From Paenibacillus amylolyticus (GTDB lineage Bacteria; Bacillota; Bacilli; Paenibacillales; Paenibacillaceae): a DNA stretch of 64,000 nucleotides. A model generated the notes under the pieces. The model ran no database searches. It was not told the DNA's origin and saw only the letters and a list, made by a program, of their open reading frames with translations. Shown one piece after another: positions 43,696-53,503 of this stretch (position 1 is the stretch's first letter; every line of letters begins with the position of its first letter). The position numbers and the translations under genes were made by a program. Location: assembly GCF_001570725.1 (NCBI RefSeq), contig NZ_BCNV01000001.1, positions 2,976,001-3,040,000 on the forward strand, read 5' to 3'.

Positions 43696-44814
43696 TCACT
43701 TGTCAAACATAATAGGTGTAACGTCTCCAGAGATGGAGCGACAGGATGCAGCAAGTCGTGTGCCCCAGGCTGTCATTTGTACAGTCCGGCCTTCCTCGTG
43801 TTCGCCAATGCGAACCATGCCAAGATGCAACATCATTTTAACAATTCTATTATCATAGATGGCCTCAGCCGTATCATAATAGAACGGCTGAATGAATGGA
43901 CCGATCTGACGAAACAGCGATTCGGCGGTTGACCATTCCGAGGCACATTCGCCTGTCCAATACACAATAGAGGACAGATTGGGAATAGCACCTTTATACA
44001 ATCTTAACCAAAACCTAAATAGCTGTATCATTTCGGCTGTTTTCTCAGCCCCCAGCTTGTCTTCTCCAGCTGGTGATAACCTTAGCGTACCTTGCTCCTC
44101 GCGAACAAGCCGATGGTGAAATGCATAGTCGTAGAGAAGAGCGAAGCGATCCGGGTAATCCTTGAACGAACGACCATATCCGAATCTCCAACCGGCTTTG
44201 CCCACCAATTCCTCACTGATGTGTAGATGCTCCATAATCTGCTGTTGAGAGCGACGGTACATCATGCCTTCAGCGTTAAGGGCAATTTCATGCTGCTGGA
44301 CAAACTGCAGGAACAACTTAAGATCATCCGCTAAGAGATGATACTCATCCCGATACATGGGCGGTTCCGTCGTTTTGGCAATCCCTGCTCGCAAATGTGT
44401 GGATAACACATCCCTGAACCTTAATTTCAGATCCTGAGGTACCTGATACAGATATCTGGTCTGCTGCGTCGTCCCATTGAACAACCATCCGCTCTTATTG
44501 AAGCGAACGATGAGGTCACGTGGACTGGCGCCAGCCTCACTCTCCTTTTTGTCCATCGATTGACGGGCTATGGCAACGAGTTCTTCCATACCATAGTACT
44601 GGCGAGGATCAAACAACAAGTTGTTCAAGAAGCGCTGATCTGCTTGATTCAGTTGACGTACCTGCTGCTCAAAAAAGGGTCTGCTGCCCAATGTAGTGAG
44701 AATACTCTGGATGAGTTCATGTTTGGAGTTGGGCTTGCATTCACATTGGTAATAGTCTGCTATTCGATTAAGCTGGCCAATATCGGCAAAAGTAAGCATA
44801 TCCGCTAGATTCAT
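43696..44814 (-). CDS. Unidentified soluble protein, 372 aa
   Basis: The protein has 372 residues, mostly helical, with no signal peptide or membrane segment. The N-terminus (MNLADMLTFADIGQLNRIAD to SKHELIQSIL) resembles a winged-helix or SAP-like fold. The middle has YLYQVPQDLKLRFRDVL and the C-terminal third resembles helical repeats. I do not recognise a family. The ATG at 44814 has GAGG about 10 nt upstream. It sits alone between two gaps on the minus strand, with gamma-carbonic anhydrase just after. Confidence 0.6.
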   Translation of the reverse strand: MNLADMLTFADIGQLNRIADYYQCECKPNSKHELIQSILTTLGSRPFFEQQVRQLNQADQRFLNNLLFDPRQYYGMEELVAIARQSMDKKESEAGASPRDLIVRFNKSGWLFNGTTQQTRYLYQVPQDLKLRFRDVLSTHLRAGIAKTTEPPMYRDEYHLLADDLKLFLQFVQQHEIALNAEGMMYRRSQQQIMEHLHISEELVGKAGWRFGYGRSFKDYPDRFALLYDYAFHHRLVREEQGTLRLSPAGEDKLGAEKTAEMIQLFRFWLRLYKGAIPNLSSIVYWTGECASEWSTAESLFRQIGPFIQPFYYDTAEAIYDNRIVKMMLHLGMVRIGEHEEGRTVQMTAWGTRLAASCRSISGDVTPIMFDK

Positions 44815-45074
44815 GGGTCCATCGCCTCGCCCGTTAACTACTTCGACCGCTGATTCGAAGCCTGAAATAGTTTGGTTTTGTAAACATCGTTGACGGAATT
44901 CCCACAATCTAAACCTCTTTTTGGAAATCTTTTATGTTTGAATCATTTTCATAATATCTTTAGTGGATTATGAAATTAATTCGTTAATCATACTATGCCT
45001 CAAGTTGGTCAATCAGAAGAAAAATAAGAGTTTTGAAATCATATAAAGTCTTTCTTTCCCCATAAAACGCAAAA

Positions 45075-45106
45075 AAACAACCCAAGTTAGATTACTCAGG
45101 TTGTTT
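45075..45106 (-). terminator. Terminator overlapping the end of the histidine phosphatase gene
   Basis: AAACAACC (45075-45082) pairs with GGTTGTTT (45099-45106); on the minus strand a run of U follows. One arm lies inside the last codons. Confidence 0.75.
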
Positions 45107-45697
45107 CGCTGTGTCCAAAGACAGATGTCGTGTGCAATTATATAACAGCGGACTCCAGTCATCACGTTCCTTTTCCAGGATCGTCAGTGACAGGTTTCCA
45201 ATCCGTTCCGTATACCGATCTTTAAACAAGGCTGTTAACAGGTTGGCCAGAAAAGCTCCATGAGTAACAATGAGCACGTTGCCGTCCGGATAGGCAGACC
45301 ATAGATCTTCCAGAAACGCCAGTGCACGAATCTGGATATCCGCTATCTGCTCCTGTCCCAAGTCTAATGTCTCCCAGGATTTGCCCCAGCGGGCAACCCG
45401 TTCTTCTGAAGTCAGACCTTCAATCTGACCAAAAGCCCTTTCTTTCAACCGTGCGTCTGGCTCAAGCAAAGGTACATTCAACAGCCTGGAGATAATCTCC
45501 CCTGTTTCCTGTGCACGCGATAATCCACTTGTGATGATATAGTCCCATTGGTATTCTTCCGTCAGCAGACGTCTTCCCAGGCGTTCTGCCTGTTCACGAC
45601 CTTCTCCATTCAGAGGAATATCCGTTTGACCCTGTATACGGCCCGCCGCATTCCAGTCTGTAAGACCGTGACGAATAAGCCCGATTCGCACTTTCAT
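45092..45697 (-). CDS. Histidine phosphatase family protein
   Basis: The 201-residue protein has the phosphoglycerate-mutase-like fold. The catalytic RHG is at the N-terminus (IGLIRHGLTDWN), with SGLSRAQETGEIIS, the acid residue region LKERAFGQIEG and the second histidine in VLIVTHGAFL. It is a cytosolic phosphatase of unknown substrate. It is encoded 36 bp after the anti-sigma gene on the same strand, so it may be co-expressed. The start may instead be a GTG two codons in. Confidence 0.82.
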   Translation of the reverse strand: MKVRIGLIRHGLTDWNAAGRIQGQTDIPLNGEGREQAERLGRRLLTEEYQWDYIITSGLSRAQETGEIISRLLNVPLLEPDARLKERAFGQIEGLTSEERVARWGKSWETLDLGQEQIADIQIRALAFLEDLWSAYPDGNVLIVTHGAFLANLLTALFKDRYTERIGNLSLTILEKERDDWSPLLYNCTRHLSLDTAKQPE

Positions 45698-45733
45698 CCC
45701 TCATTTCCCACACGGCGAACGAAAGGTTATTAC

Positions 45734-46372
45734 CTATGCACGCGCACCTTGTTGTTTACGTTTATTCGTTGTTCGATGCATACGTCCAAGAGAAAATAAA
45801 GCCATCCCTATTGCTAGTAAAGAAAGGGCCATCCAATACTGAGGATAAGCAGGTCCCATGCTCACAACAAAAGGTTCAATGATGCTTCCTCTGTCCGCTC
45901 CAGTCATGTTGTACTGATACAATCCAGAAGACGATGGTCCGCTTCCGGCAACCCCTGTCTCCAGAATACCCGTAGCAACAACCTTGGTTTGCTCAGCTTC
46001 TGATACGTCTGGCTTAAACATGGCCATGTACAGAAAGCTGCATAAAAAAATAGCCAGGAAAGCGGCAATCCACAAAGACATATGTTTGCGGATCGCAGCA
46101 GAGAAACGATTAACCTTTGCCTCTTCCGGCAATAGCCATGGAGACTCCGCATAGATCCGGTCCATAACGTTACGGTTGACTCTCTCTGCCTGTTGTTCTG
46201 TCACTGGAACCGGGATGCTGTGCAACAAGATCTGGGCTTCTTCCCAGACCTCAAACTGCTCGGAGCACTCTTCACAACCAGCGAGATGAGCATGAAATGC
46301 AATCCGCTGAGGATGAGCTTCCGGCAAGTCCCAGACCAGTGCAAACAGTTCCTGGGCTTCATTGCAATTCAT
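45734..46372 (-). CDS. Zinc-finger anti-sigma factor
   Basis: The 212-residue protein has a cytosolic N-terminus with the ZAS motif H29-x3-C33-x2-C36 (HLAGCEEC) and Cys3. Two hydrophobic segments follow: about 98-118 (LWIAAFLAIFLCSFLYMAMF) and about 179-199 (WMALSLLAIGMALFSLG). It overlaps the sigma gene by 4 nt (ATGA). It should hold that sigma factor inactive until a signal reaches the membrane. Confidence 0.85.
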   Translation of the reverse strand: MNCNEAQELFALVWDLPEAHPQRIAFHAHLAGCEECSEQFEVWEEAQILLHSIPVPVTEQQAERVNRNVMDRIYAESPWLLPEEAKVNRFSAAIRKHMSLWIAAFLAIFLCSFLYMAMFKPDVSEAEQTKVVATGILETGVAGSGPSSSGLYQYNMTGADRGSIIEPFVVSMGPAYPQYWMALSLLAIGMALFSLGRMHRTTNKRKQQGARA

Positions 46373-46962
46373 CGGTTCTTCATCCCTTCATATGGCTCGT
46401 ACACCGGTTCGAAGAAATAAGGTTCCAATTGAGTTTTTACGCTTGATCTTGCCCTGAATAATAGCGATTTCACAGAACTGACGCTCTGCCCAAGAATATT
46501 CGCAATCTCTTGGTAGTCTAGTTGATCATACTCGCGGAGTATAATCGCAGAACGCTGCTTCTCCGGCAAATTGTTAATCGCGTCTCTAACCAGCATCACC
46601 CGCTCGCTGCGCAGAACAGCATACTCCGGTGCATTCTCCGAAGGAGCAACGGGAACGATCCCGCTCTCTTCAAGTGGGACATTTCCGCTGCGCTGTTTGC
46701 GAAGCTCACTCAGTACCGTATTTCTCGCAATGGTATATAACCAGGTTGAGAATGAGGCATCCACCTCACGGAAAGAGTGCAGACTGCGGAACGCCTTATA
46801 GAAAGTCTCAGAACAGAGATCTTCCGCAAGCAGCTCCATATTGGAACTTTTCAACATATGATATACGAAAGCCAGTATTTTACGCTGATAACGACTCATC
46901 AGCTCGGAATATAACTCCAGGTTACCTTCCTTGATCTCTCGAATCAACTGGGAATCCGTCAT
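46369..46962 (-). CDS. ECF-type RNA polymerase sigma factor
   Basis: The 197-residue group IV sigma factor has region 2 (LAEDLCSETFYKAFRSL, then FSTWLYTIARN) and region 4 (LDYQEIANILGQSVSSVKSLLFRAR). The ATG at 46962 has GAGGAGGGG upstream; an open extension upstream lacks a signal. It is probably co-expressed with its zinc-finger anti-sigma. A possible ECF-type promoter (CGCAAC, about 15 nt, CGGTAA) lies near 47022-47050 on the minus strand, but this is weak. Confidence 0.88.
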   Translation of the reverse strand: MTDSQLIREIKEGNLELYSELMSRYQRKILAFVYHMLKSSNMELLAEDLCSETFYKAFRSLHSFREVDASFSTWLYTIARNTVLSELRKQRSGNVPLEESGIVPVAPSENAPEYAVLRSERVMLVRDAINNLPEKQRSAIILREYDQLDYQEIANILGQSVSSVKSLLFRARSSVKTQLEPYFFEPVYEPYEGMKNR

Positions 46963-47408
46963 TTGAGTGCGACCCCTCCTCGCCCATCCATGTGCTTCTC
47001 CCCGTTCGACTCTATCCATGTATTACCGAACAGGCACAAAAAAGTTGCGGTTCTCACCGCATAAAACAGCGTTCAGCGCCATAACTGGCCTTCCCGCCAA
47101 ATTCCCCTATGTAATGGCAATTTCCCCAACGTTTCTACATTAACAGTATTTATTGTACAACGGTCTGCATCATCCTGGCAAATCCATTGCTATCCACAGA
47201 AACCCGACCTGTCATTCATATGCGGTCATTTTCACGTTCATGACTTCTTTTTGGACCTTTTTGACAAGCCTTTTGTATATAGACGAGCGAAGTTTTAAAA
47301 AGGTTACAAAAATGTGATATTTTTTTGATCCGAGGCATCTTCACAAAAGGATGTATTATCCTGAATTTCCGAAAGATATAATTAACTCAAACAATTTTAC
47401 TTAAAGTG
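46963..47408. other. Intergenic region upstream of the second ECF sigma gene
   Basis: No coding frame with a good start is visible in this 446-bp stretch. It includes the likely sigma-operon promoter near 47022-47050 and a short GCGGT/ACCGC hairpin near 47057-47071. The part near 47323-47400 leads into the small-RNA promoter. Confidence 0.4.
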
Positions 47409-47437
47409 TTGACAAAATGAAAACGTATACATATAAT
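47409..47437 (+). promoter_or_regulatory. Consensus sigma-A promoter of a candidate small RNA
   Basis: TTGACA (47409-47414), exactly 17 bp, then TATAAT (47432-47437). Both elements match the consensus perfectly. No gene follows on this strand. Confidence 0.85.
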
Positions 47438-47442
47438 AAGGG

Positions 47443-47526
47443 TACAGTATGGTTTCTCTCCACTCCTATCCAATAACTGTATTGCTCCACGTGAGCAATG
47501 GCCGCTTATGTAAGCGGTCTTTTTTT
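47443..47526 (+). ncRNA. Candidate small regulatory RNA
   Basis: A predicted 80-90-nt transcript starts a few nt after a perfect promoter. It can form three hairpins: TACAGT (47443-47448) with ACTGTA (47476-47481), ATTGCTC (47481-47487) with GAGCAAT (47493-47499), and a GC-rich terminator (47500-47507 with 47512-47519) followed by seven T. The large first loop is pyrimidine-rich (CTCTCCACTCCTATCC, 47456-47471) and complementary to Shine-Dalgarno sequences. A 29-codon frame from 47449 runs through the terminator, so it is not a credible gene. I do not recognise an RNA family. Confidence 0.55.
47500..47526 (+). terminator. Terminator of the candidate small RNA
   Basis: GGCCGCTT (47500-47507) pairs with AAGCGGTC (47512-47519) around ATGT, followed by a run of seven T. 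Confidence 0.9.
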
Positions 47527-47643
47527 GTCTTCTAAAAGATGTTGCCCGTTATTTGTATGTTAATATTTACATCCTCTATATACATTACCCTCTTTAATCT
47601 GTGACGAAAATCAACTGAACAACTCCAATATAACCTCACAAAA

Positions 47644-47665
47644 AAGAGGGCTTTCGCCCCCTTTC
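47644..47665 (-). terminator. Terminator after tyrA
   Basis: AGAGGGC and GCCCCCT pair around a short loop; the minus strand runs into six U residues. It lies just downstream of the tyrA stop and ends the aromatic supra-operon here. Confidence 0.8.
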
Positions 47666-47670
47666 TCATC

Positions 47671-48765
47671 TTATATCCACACCTGATAACCTAAGGAATC
47701 CAATAACGTCTTGGCTCGTTCCATATCTTCTTCCTGACGGAAGGACAGACGCATAATGCCTGGCACATCCACCCGGTTCTCGATAATCTCCAAGTTGCTC
47801 AAGTTGATGTCATTGGCCCCAAGCTCAGTTGCGATCTTACCAATCATACCAGGTGCATCCTGGACATCGGTATAGAGGTCAAATAACGGCGAAATCATGC
47901 CTTTGCGTCGTTCTGGCAATACACTGCGGAACTCGCGGGCCTGACGGAATGCTTCCTCAATGCCTTCACCATTCTTATGCTCCAGCATATCCGTGAAGGC
48001 CGTCATTTGGCTGTTCCAGTCCTTAAGCAAACCTAGCAGTACATCCCGGTTGCTAAGCAAGATATCTCTCCATACAATGGCGTCACTGGATGCAATCCGG
48101 GTGATATCTCGGAAACCGCCTGCAGCCAGCATTTTATACAACGGATTCGACTCATTATACTCACGCACCTGGTTTACCAACGCAACAGCAATAACATGTG
48201 GCAGATGACTAATCGCCCCCACAATGTCATCGTGCAGCAAAGGCTCCACACGTACGATCTGTGCCCGCGTATATGCAAGCAGCTCAGACAACCTGCTGTA
48301 CGCTTCCTCAGGCACATGTTCTGAAGGGGTCAAGACGTAGTATGCATTCTCAAACAACACGGCTGAGGCCGCGTCTACGCCTGCACGCTCCGATCCTGCC
48401 ATAGGATGACCACCAATGAAATAAGCGTCGGTCAACCGCACATGCTCAGCACAAGCCGCAATGGAAGCCTTCGTGCTTCCTACGTCAGTGATAATACATC
48501 CTTTTTTCAATGGCAGCTTGGAGAGCTGCTCAAAGTAGGATTCAAGTAAACCTACGGGAACGCACAAAAAAATAAAGTCGGCATCCTCTACCGCTTCTTC
48601 CAGAGAGAGCGTAGCATCATCCACTACACCGCTCGCTATGTACTTGTCCTTCAGTTCATCCAAGTGGGCGTAGCCCATCACTGTTACACCTGGCTTGCCT
48701 TTGAAGCAGAGCGCAAGTGAACCGCCGATGAGTCCTACACCAATCATTGCAATTTTTAGTTTCAT
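47671..48765 (-). CDS. tyrA: Prephenate dehydrogenase
   Basis: The 364-residue protein has a Rossmann domain (AMIGVGLIGGSLALCFKG), the dehydrogenase core with TDVGSTKASIAACAE and GGHPMAGSERAGVDAA, and a C-terminal ACT domain (about 295-364, PGMIGKIATELGANDINLSNLE) for regulation. It oxidatively decarboxylates prephenate to 4-hydroxyphenylpyruvate for tyrosine. It is the last gene of the supra-operon in the window; aroE, next in B. subtilis, is absent. Confidence 0.95.
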   Translation of the reverse strand: MKLKIAMIGVGLIGGSLALCFKGKPGVTVMGYAHLDELKDKYIASGVVDDATLSLEEAVEDADFIFLCVPVGLLESYFEQLSKLPLKKGCIITDVGSTKASIAACAEHVRLTDAYFIGGHPMAGSERAGVDAASAVLFENAYYVLTPSEHVPEEAYSRLSELLAYTRAQIVRVEPLLHDDIVGAISHLPHVIAVALVNQVREYNESNPLYKMLAAGGFRDITRIASSDAIVWRDILLSNRDVLLGLLKDWNSQMTAFTDMLEHKNGEGIEEAFRQAREFRSVLPERRKGMISPLFDLYTDVQDAPGMIGKIATELGANDINLSNLEIIENRVDVPGIMRLSFRQEEDMERAKTLLDSLGYQVWI

Positions 48766-48791
48766 GGGTCCTCACTCTTTCATCGCCAGAA

Positions 48792-49892
48792 TTAAGGGCG
48801 TGCTACCGCCTTCTCAGCCAGCGTGTTTTCCAGTGCCGTGACAAATGCACGGTTCTGTTCTGATGTTCCGACGGACACACGAATGTATGTTGGATATACG
48901 TGGAATCCCGGGCGAACGATAATGCCTTGTTTGAGCAAGGATTGGAACGCCGTTGCCGAAGGCATGTTCAGATCAACCATAATAAAGTTACCCTGTGAAG
49001 GGAAATACGACAATCCCAACCGTGTAAATTCATTTTGCAGGAAATCCCGATCCGTTGCATTCCGCTTCGAGCACTCTTGAACAAATTCCTGATCGAGCAG
49101 TGCTGCCGTTGCTGCGACCTGTCCAAAACGCGAAGTGTTAAATGGCTCACGCACACGGTTAATCAAATCAATAATTTCGGGACGAGCAATACCATACCCA
49201 ATCCGGAGCGAAGCCAAACCGTAAATTTTGGAGAATGTCCGTAGAATGACCAGGTTCGGATACCGTTCGATCAATGGTACACTTTGCGGATATGCTTCAT
49301 CGGTTACGAACTCATAATACGCTTCGTCCAGTATGACCATCACATGAGCAGGCACGCGGTCCATAAAGGCTGTAAGTTCCTGCTCGGAGATAATCGTACC
49401 TGTCGGATTATTTGGATTACACACCCAAACTGCTTTGGTTTTGTCGCTGATTTGTGCGAGCATGGCGCTCAGATCATGAGTCCCATCCTTCAGAGGCACT
49501 TCAATGGTAACGGCACCCTCAATATCTGCATTGCTTTTGTATACGGAGAATGTCTGATCAGCCATGATGGTCTCGTCGCCCGGTAAGAAGAAAGCTCTCG
49601 TAATCAAAGCAATAATCTCATCGGAACCACAACCAAATATCAGATTGTTCCGTTCCACGCCAAGATGCTTGGCAAGAACTCCAGTCAGCTCAACTGAGCT
49701 ACCATCCGGGTATATGCTTATATTCGTCATTTCTCTCGTAATGGCTTCCAGAGCGGCAGGAGAACTGCCGTACGGATTTTCGTTGGAGGCCAGCTTGATG
49801 ACTTGATCAAGCCCCAGTTCACGTTTCACTTCTTCAATCGGTTTGCCCGGCTGGTACACAGGCAGATTGACAATCTGGGATTTCGGTTTCAA
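48792..49892 (-). CDS. hisC: Histidinol-phosphate aminotransferase
   Basis: The 366-residue fold-type I aminotransferase has NPNNPTGTIIS, DEAYYEFV and the PLP lysine in RTFSKIYGLASLRIGYG. In the B. subtilis supra-operon this enzyme serves both histidine and tyrosine/phenylalanine synthesis, which its place before tyrA suggests here too. It starts with TTG (49892) behind AGGAGGCGG. Confidence 0.94.
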   Translation of the reverse strand: MKPKSQIVNLPVYQPGKPIEEVKRELGLDQVIKLASNENPYGSSPAALEAITREMTNISIYPDGSSVELTGVLAKHLGVERNNLIFGCGSDEIIALITRAFFLPGDETIMADQTFSVYKSNADIEGAVTIEVPLKDGTHDLSAMLAQISDKTKAVWVCNPNNPTGTIISEQELTAFMDRVPAHVMVILDEAYYEFVTDEAYPQSVPLIERYPNLVILRTFSKIYGLASLRIGYGIARPEIIDLINRVREPFNTSRFGQVAATAALLDQEFVQECSKRNATDRDFLQNEFTRLGLSYFPSQGNFIMVDLNMPSATAFQSLLKQGIIVRPGFHVYPTYIRVSVGTSEQNRAFVTALENTLAEKAVARP

Positions 49893-49978
49893 CCCAACCG
49901 CCTCCTGTTATTAAAATATTGTTGGACACGGATCAGCATGTACCTCACGTATCCAAAGGATGTACTTTCAGGACATCC

Positions 49979-50785
49979 CTATCCCTTTAATTGTGCCACA
50001 AAGTTGCGAATTTGCAACAGTCCCGCTGCACGCGTATCCGGATTTTCAAGCAGAGGAATCGCGTCTTCCACTTGACGAACGATGGCACTACCGACAACAA
50101 CACCATCGCAGATGCGGGAGAAATGTGCAACCTGCTCATGGCTGGAGATACCGAAACCTACCGCTACAGGGAGGTCTGTCAGACTTTTCACCGTCTCAAT
50201 GAAGCTTTCTACGCCGTCAAAGAAAGAAGCTCTCTCTCCGGTTACACCAAGGGAAGATACACAATAGATAAAGCCGCTCGCTCCCATCACAATCCGCTCA
50301 ATCCGTGCATTAGACGTTGGTGCAACAAGCGGCACCAGATGCACACCGGCACGATTTGCACGTTGTCGCATCTCTTCCGCTTCCTCAATCGGCAGGTCCG
50401 GAATGATCATGCCACTAATATCGTGTTTGACCAATTCTTCAAAGAACACATCCAGTCCTGTCTGCAATACCGGATTATAATAGGTGAACAGTACAAATGG
50501 CAGTTTCACACCTGCCTTACGAGCTTTTGCAGCGGTTTCCATAACGGTACGAATGGTAATCTGGCTTTTCAGCGCACGTTCGGAAGCACGCTGAATGACT
50601 GGGCCATCTGCTAGTGGATCGGAATAGGGCACACCCAGTTCCAGAATGTCTGCTCCCGCCTGTTCAAGCTCCTTGATGATATCGATCGTTGTGTCTACAT
50701 CCGGGTCTCCCACGGTTAAGAATGGAATAAGTGCCGTGCGATTCTGTTGCTTCAATTGCTGGAAGGTCTGGTCCATCAGATTCAT
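49979..50785 (-). CDS. trpA: Tryptophan synthase alpha chain
   Basis: The 268-residue TIM-barrel subunit cleaves indole-3-glycerol phosphate to indole, which passes to TrpB. Catalytic Glu and Asp lie in [17 protein letters not shown], and the phosphate-binding GFGISS is present. It overlaps trpB by 4 nt. Confidence 0.97.
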   Translation of the reverse strand: MNLMDQTFQQLKQQNRTALIPFLTVGDPDVDTTIDIIKELEQAGADILELGVPYSDPLADGPVIQRASERALKSQITIRTVMETAAKARKAGVKLPFVLFTYYNPVLQTGLDVFFEELVKHDISGMIIPDLPIEEAEEMRQRANRAGVHLVPLVAPTSNARIERIVMGASGFIYCVSSLGVTGERASFFDGVESFIETVKSLTDLPVAVGFGISSHEQVAHFSRICDGVVVGSAIVRQVEDAIPLLENPDTRAAGLLQIRNFVAQLKG

Positions 50786-51981
50786 GCCAAGTCGCCTCCC
50801 GTGTATTTCATGATGGATTCAACATCCTTGTCTCCACGTCCCGATAGACAGATGACCACAATATCGTCCGCTGTGAGTTCAGTCGCCAGTTTAACAACTT
50901 GGGCGACCGCATGTGCAGACTCCAGAGCAGGAATGATTCCTTCTGTCCGGCATAGCAATTGTAGGGCATCCAGTGCTTCCTGATCCGTGATTGGTACATA
51001 TTTTGCCCGTTCAATATCCTTAAGATAAGAATGCTCTGGACCAACACCCGGATAATCAAGTCCGGCCGAAATGGAGTGAGCTGGCTGAACCTGTCCATAC
51101 TCATCCTGTAACAGATAACTCATAGATCCCTGGAATACACCATGCTTGCCTTTGGTCATCGTCGCAGCGTGATACTCGGTTTCAACCCCTTTGCCTGCGG
51201 CTTCAACACCAACAAGCTTCACATCCTGGTCACCGATAAATGGATAGAACATCCCGATCGCATTACTTCCTCCACCAACAGCGGCTACAATCACATCCGG
51301 CAGACGTCCTTCGATCTCCTGAATCTGACGGCGGGTCTCATCACCAATCACACGTTGGAAATTCCGCACCATCATCGGATATGGATGAGGACCAACCACG
51401 GATCCGAGCACATAAAATGTATCCTCCACATTGCTGACCCAGTAGCGAAGTGCTTCATTACCAGCATCCTTCAGTGTCCGTGTTCCAGACGTCACCGGAA
51501 TCACTTCTGCTCCGAGCAGCTTCATCCGAAATACGTTTAGCTGCTGACGTTCTGTATCTTCTTCACCCATAAATACTTTACATTCCAGTCCGAGCAATGC
51601 GGCTACTGTGGCCGTTGCAACGCCATGTTGGCCTGCACCCGTTTCGGCAATGACTTTCTTTTTGCCCATCCGTTTCGCAAGCAGGCCTTGTCCAATGGCG
51701 TTATTAATTTTGTGCGCACCTGTATGATTCAGATCTTCACGTTTCAGATAAATTTTCGGTCCGCCCAATCGGCGTGATAATTGCTCTGCATGATACAATG
51801 GCGTTTCACGTCCAGAATACTCGCTCAGCAGATAGTTCAGTTCCTTGTTGAATTCCTCGTCTTCAGAGAAGTGGCTATATGCCTCCTCCAGTTCAATGAG
51901 TGCGTTCATTAGTGTCTCAGGTACAAAGCGGCCTCCGAAGTGACCGAAACGCCCGTGTTGATCCGGCAATTGATGTGTCAT
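50782..51981 (-). CDS. trpB: Tryptophan synthase beta chain
   Basis: The 399-residue PLP enzyme condenses indole with serine. The PLP lysine lies in [14 protein letters not shown], and the phosphate-binding [10 protein letters not shown] is present. It overlaps trpF and trpA by 4 nt each, indicating tight coupling. Confidence 0.97.
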   Translation of the reverse strand: MTHQLPDQHGRFGHFGGRFVPETLMNALIELEEAYSHFSEDEEFNKELNYLLSEYSGRETPLYHAEQLSRRLGGPKIYLKREDLNHTGAHKINNAIGQGLLAKRMGKKKVIAETGAGQHGVATATVAALLGLECKVFMGEEDTERQQLNVFRMKLLGAEVIPVTSGTRTLKDAGNEALRYWVSNVEDTFYVLGSVVGPHPYPMMVRNFQRVIGDETRRQIQEIEGRLPDVIVAAVGGGSNAIGMFYPFIGDQDVKLVGVEAAGKGVETEYHAATMTKGKHGVFQGSMSYLLQDEYGQVQPAHSISAGLDYPGVGPEHSYLKDIERAKYVPITDQEALDALQLLCRTEGIIPALESAHAVAQVVKLATELTADDIVVICLSGRGDKDVESIMKYTGGDLA

Positions 51982-52718
51982 GCCTGCTTCACCCTTTCTA
52001 CGAATGCTGTAATTTTGGCAATATCCTTCACACCTTCAGTTTCCACGCCGCTGGATACATCGACGCCGAAAGGTGCATATGTCTGTATCAGTTGTTGTAC
52101 ATTGTCCGGCTGCAAACCTCCTGCAACGAACAAAGAGATTCCATGACTGTTCACCCAATCGGCATAGGCAGGAATACGCTCCCAGGCAAACGTTTTGCCG
52201 GAGCCCCCTCCATATAGAGGATCATAGGTATCAAGCAATATCGCATCCACGAATTTATCGTAGGCATCAAGAGCCCTTATGGCTGCATCATCAGCTTCCG
52301 GACCCGTTTCATCTTTGGGAAAAGAAAAAGCCTTAAATACTTTGGCATTCCACCGCTGCTTCACCTGCTGACAAAATTCCGCAGTCTCCTGTCCATGCAG
52401 TTGAATAACATCGAGGTGAGCAACCTCCATAATGTGTTCCAGCTCTTCGAGCGTAGGATTCACAAATACACCCGCAAGCTTCGGCCGTTCATAGGCCGAC
52501 CATTCGAATAGTACCGTTCTTAATGCAGCAGCCTGCTCGGGTTTGATTCGACGGCGTGATTTGGCAAAAACAACACCAATGTAATCCACAGGCAAGTTTA
52601 TCATCGATTTTAGCACTTCAACGTCCTGAAGTCCACATATTTTTACGGCCGCTGGCAGCGGGTTTCTGTGTCCTGACATACTGTCGCCTGTGCCATCGTG
52701 TATGGAAGTATTCATCAT
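51978..52718 (-). CDS. trpF: Phosphoribosylanthranilate isomerase
   Basis: This TIM-barrel enzyme of about 246 residues isomerises phosphoribosylanthranilate. The catalytic Cys is in [11 protein letters not shown], and conserved [13 protein letters not shown] and [12 protein letters not shown] are present. The start at 52718 overlaps the trpC stop (ATGA). The first 20 residues before the barrel are longer than usual and an internal ATG is possible. Confidence 0.95.
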   Translation of the reverse strand: MMNTSIHDGTGDSMSGHRNPLPAAVKICGLQDVEVLKSMINLPVDYIGVVFAKSRRRIKPEQAAALRTVLFEWSAYERPKLAGVFVNPTLEELEHIMEVAHLDVIQLHGQETAEFCQQVKQRWNAKVFKAFSFPKDETGPEADDAAIRALDAYDKFVDAILLDTYDPLYGGGSGKTFAWERIPAYADWVNSHGISLFVAGGLQPDNVQQLIQTYAPFGVDVSSGVETEGVKDIAKITAFVERVKQA

Positions 52719-53503
52719 TTCGGTCCCATCAGATCATATACAGCTGCCTCGACATCATCCTTGCGCATGAGGTGCTCACCTACGAGAATACCGTGTACAC
52801 CGGCTTGGATCAAAGGTACTGTTGATTCTGGTCCATCAATACCACTTTCGCTGATTAAGGTGACGCCACTTGGAATCAATTCCATCAAATCCAGTGTTGT
52901 GTTCAGACTGGTTTCGAATGTTTTCAAATTACGATTGTTGATACCCACAAGGGTTGCCTGCGGAATTTCCAATACCTGCTCCAGCTCTGTCCGATCGTGG
53001 ACTTCAATCAAGGCGTCCAGCCCCAAACTTTTGGCGAATTCCAGATATTGACGAATTTGTTCTGGAGTCAGAATGCTGGCAATCAGCAGTACCGCGTCCG
53101 CACCCAGCAATCTTGCCTCGGCGATCTGTCGTTCATCTATAATAAAATCCTTACGCAATAGCGGAATGTTCACAGACTGATGAATAGCCTGCAAGTACTC
53201 GTTGCTCCCTTGAAAATACGATACATCCGTTAACACGGAGATGCAGTCTGCACCCGCTCGTTCATAAGCAGCAGCAATCTCTACCGGATGAAAATCCGGA
53301 CGGATCAATCCTTTGGACGGCGAAGCCTTCTTCACTTCAGCAATAAGGCCGAGTTTGCGATTTCGTCCGCTCGATAATGCTTTTTCAAACCCACGGGTTG
53401 CGGGTAATTGTTCGATTTTTTGGATAGCCTCATCCATGCGAAATGTTTGTGCCAGAACTTCAACTTCTTTATGTTTGGTTGCAACGATTCGATCAAGATA
53501 CAT
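52715..53503 (-). CDS. trpC: Indole-3-glycerol phosphate synthase
   Basis: The 262-residue barrel enzyme closes the indole ring. Signatures are LIAEVKKASPSKGLIRPDF, LRKDFIIDERQI and LVGINNRNLKTFE. It overlaps trpD by 11 nt. GGAGGCG precedes the ATG. Confidence 0.97.
   Translation of the reverse strand: MYLDRIVATKHKEVEVLAQTFRMDEAIQKIEQLPATRGFEKALSSGRNRKLGLIAEVKKASPSKGLIRPDFHPVEIAAAYERAGADCISVLTDVSYFQGSNEYLQAIHQSVNIPLLRKDFIIDERQIAEARLLGADAVLLIASILTPEQIRQYLEFAKSLGLDALIEVHDRTELEQVLEIPQATLVGINNRNLKTFETSLNTTLDLMELIPSGVTLISESGIDGPESTVPLIQAGVHGILVGEHLMRKDDVEAAVYDLMGPK

Noticed and set aside
47449..47538. 29-codon frame inside the candidate small RNA (AAGGG before ATG)
   Set aside because: The frame reads through the terminator stem and U run, and its sequence looks random.
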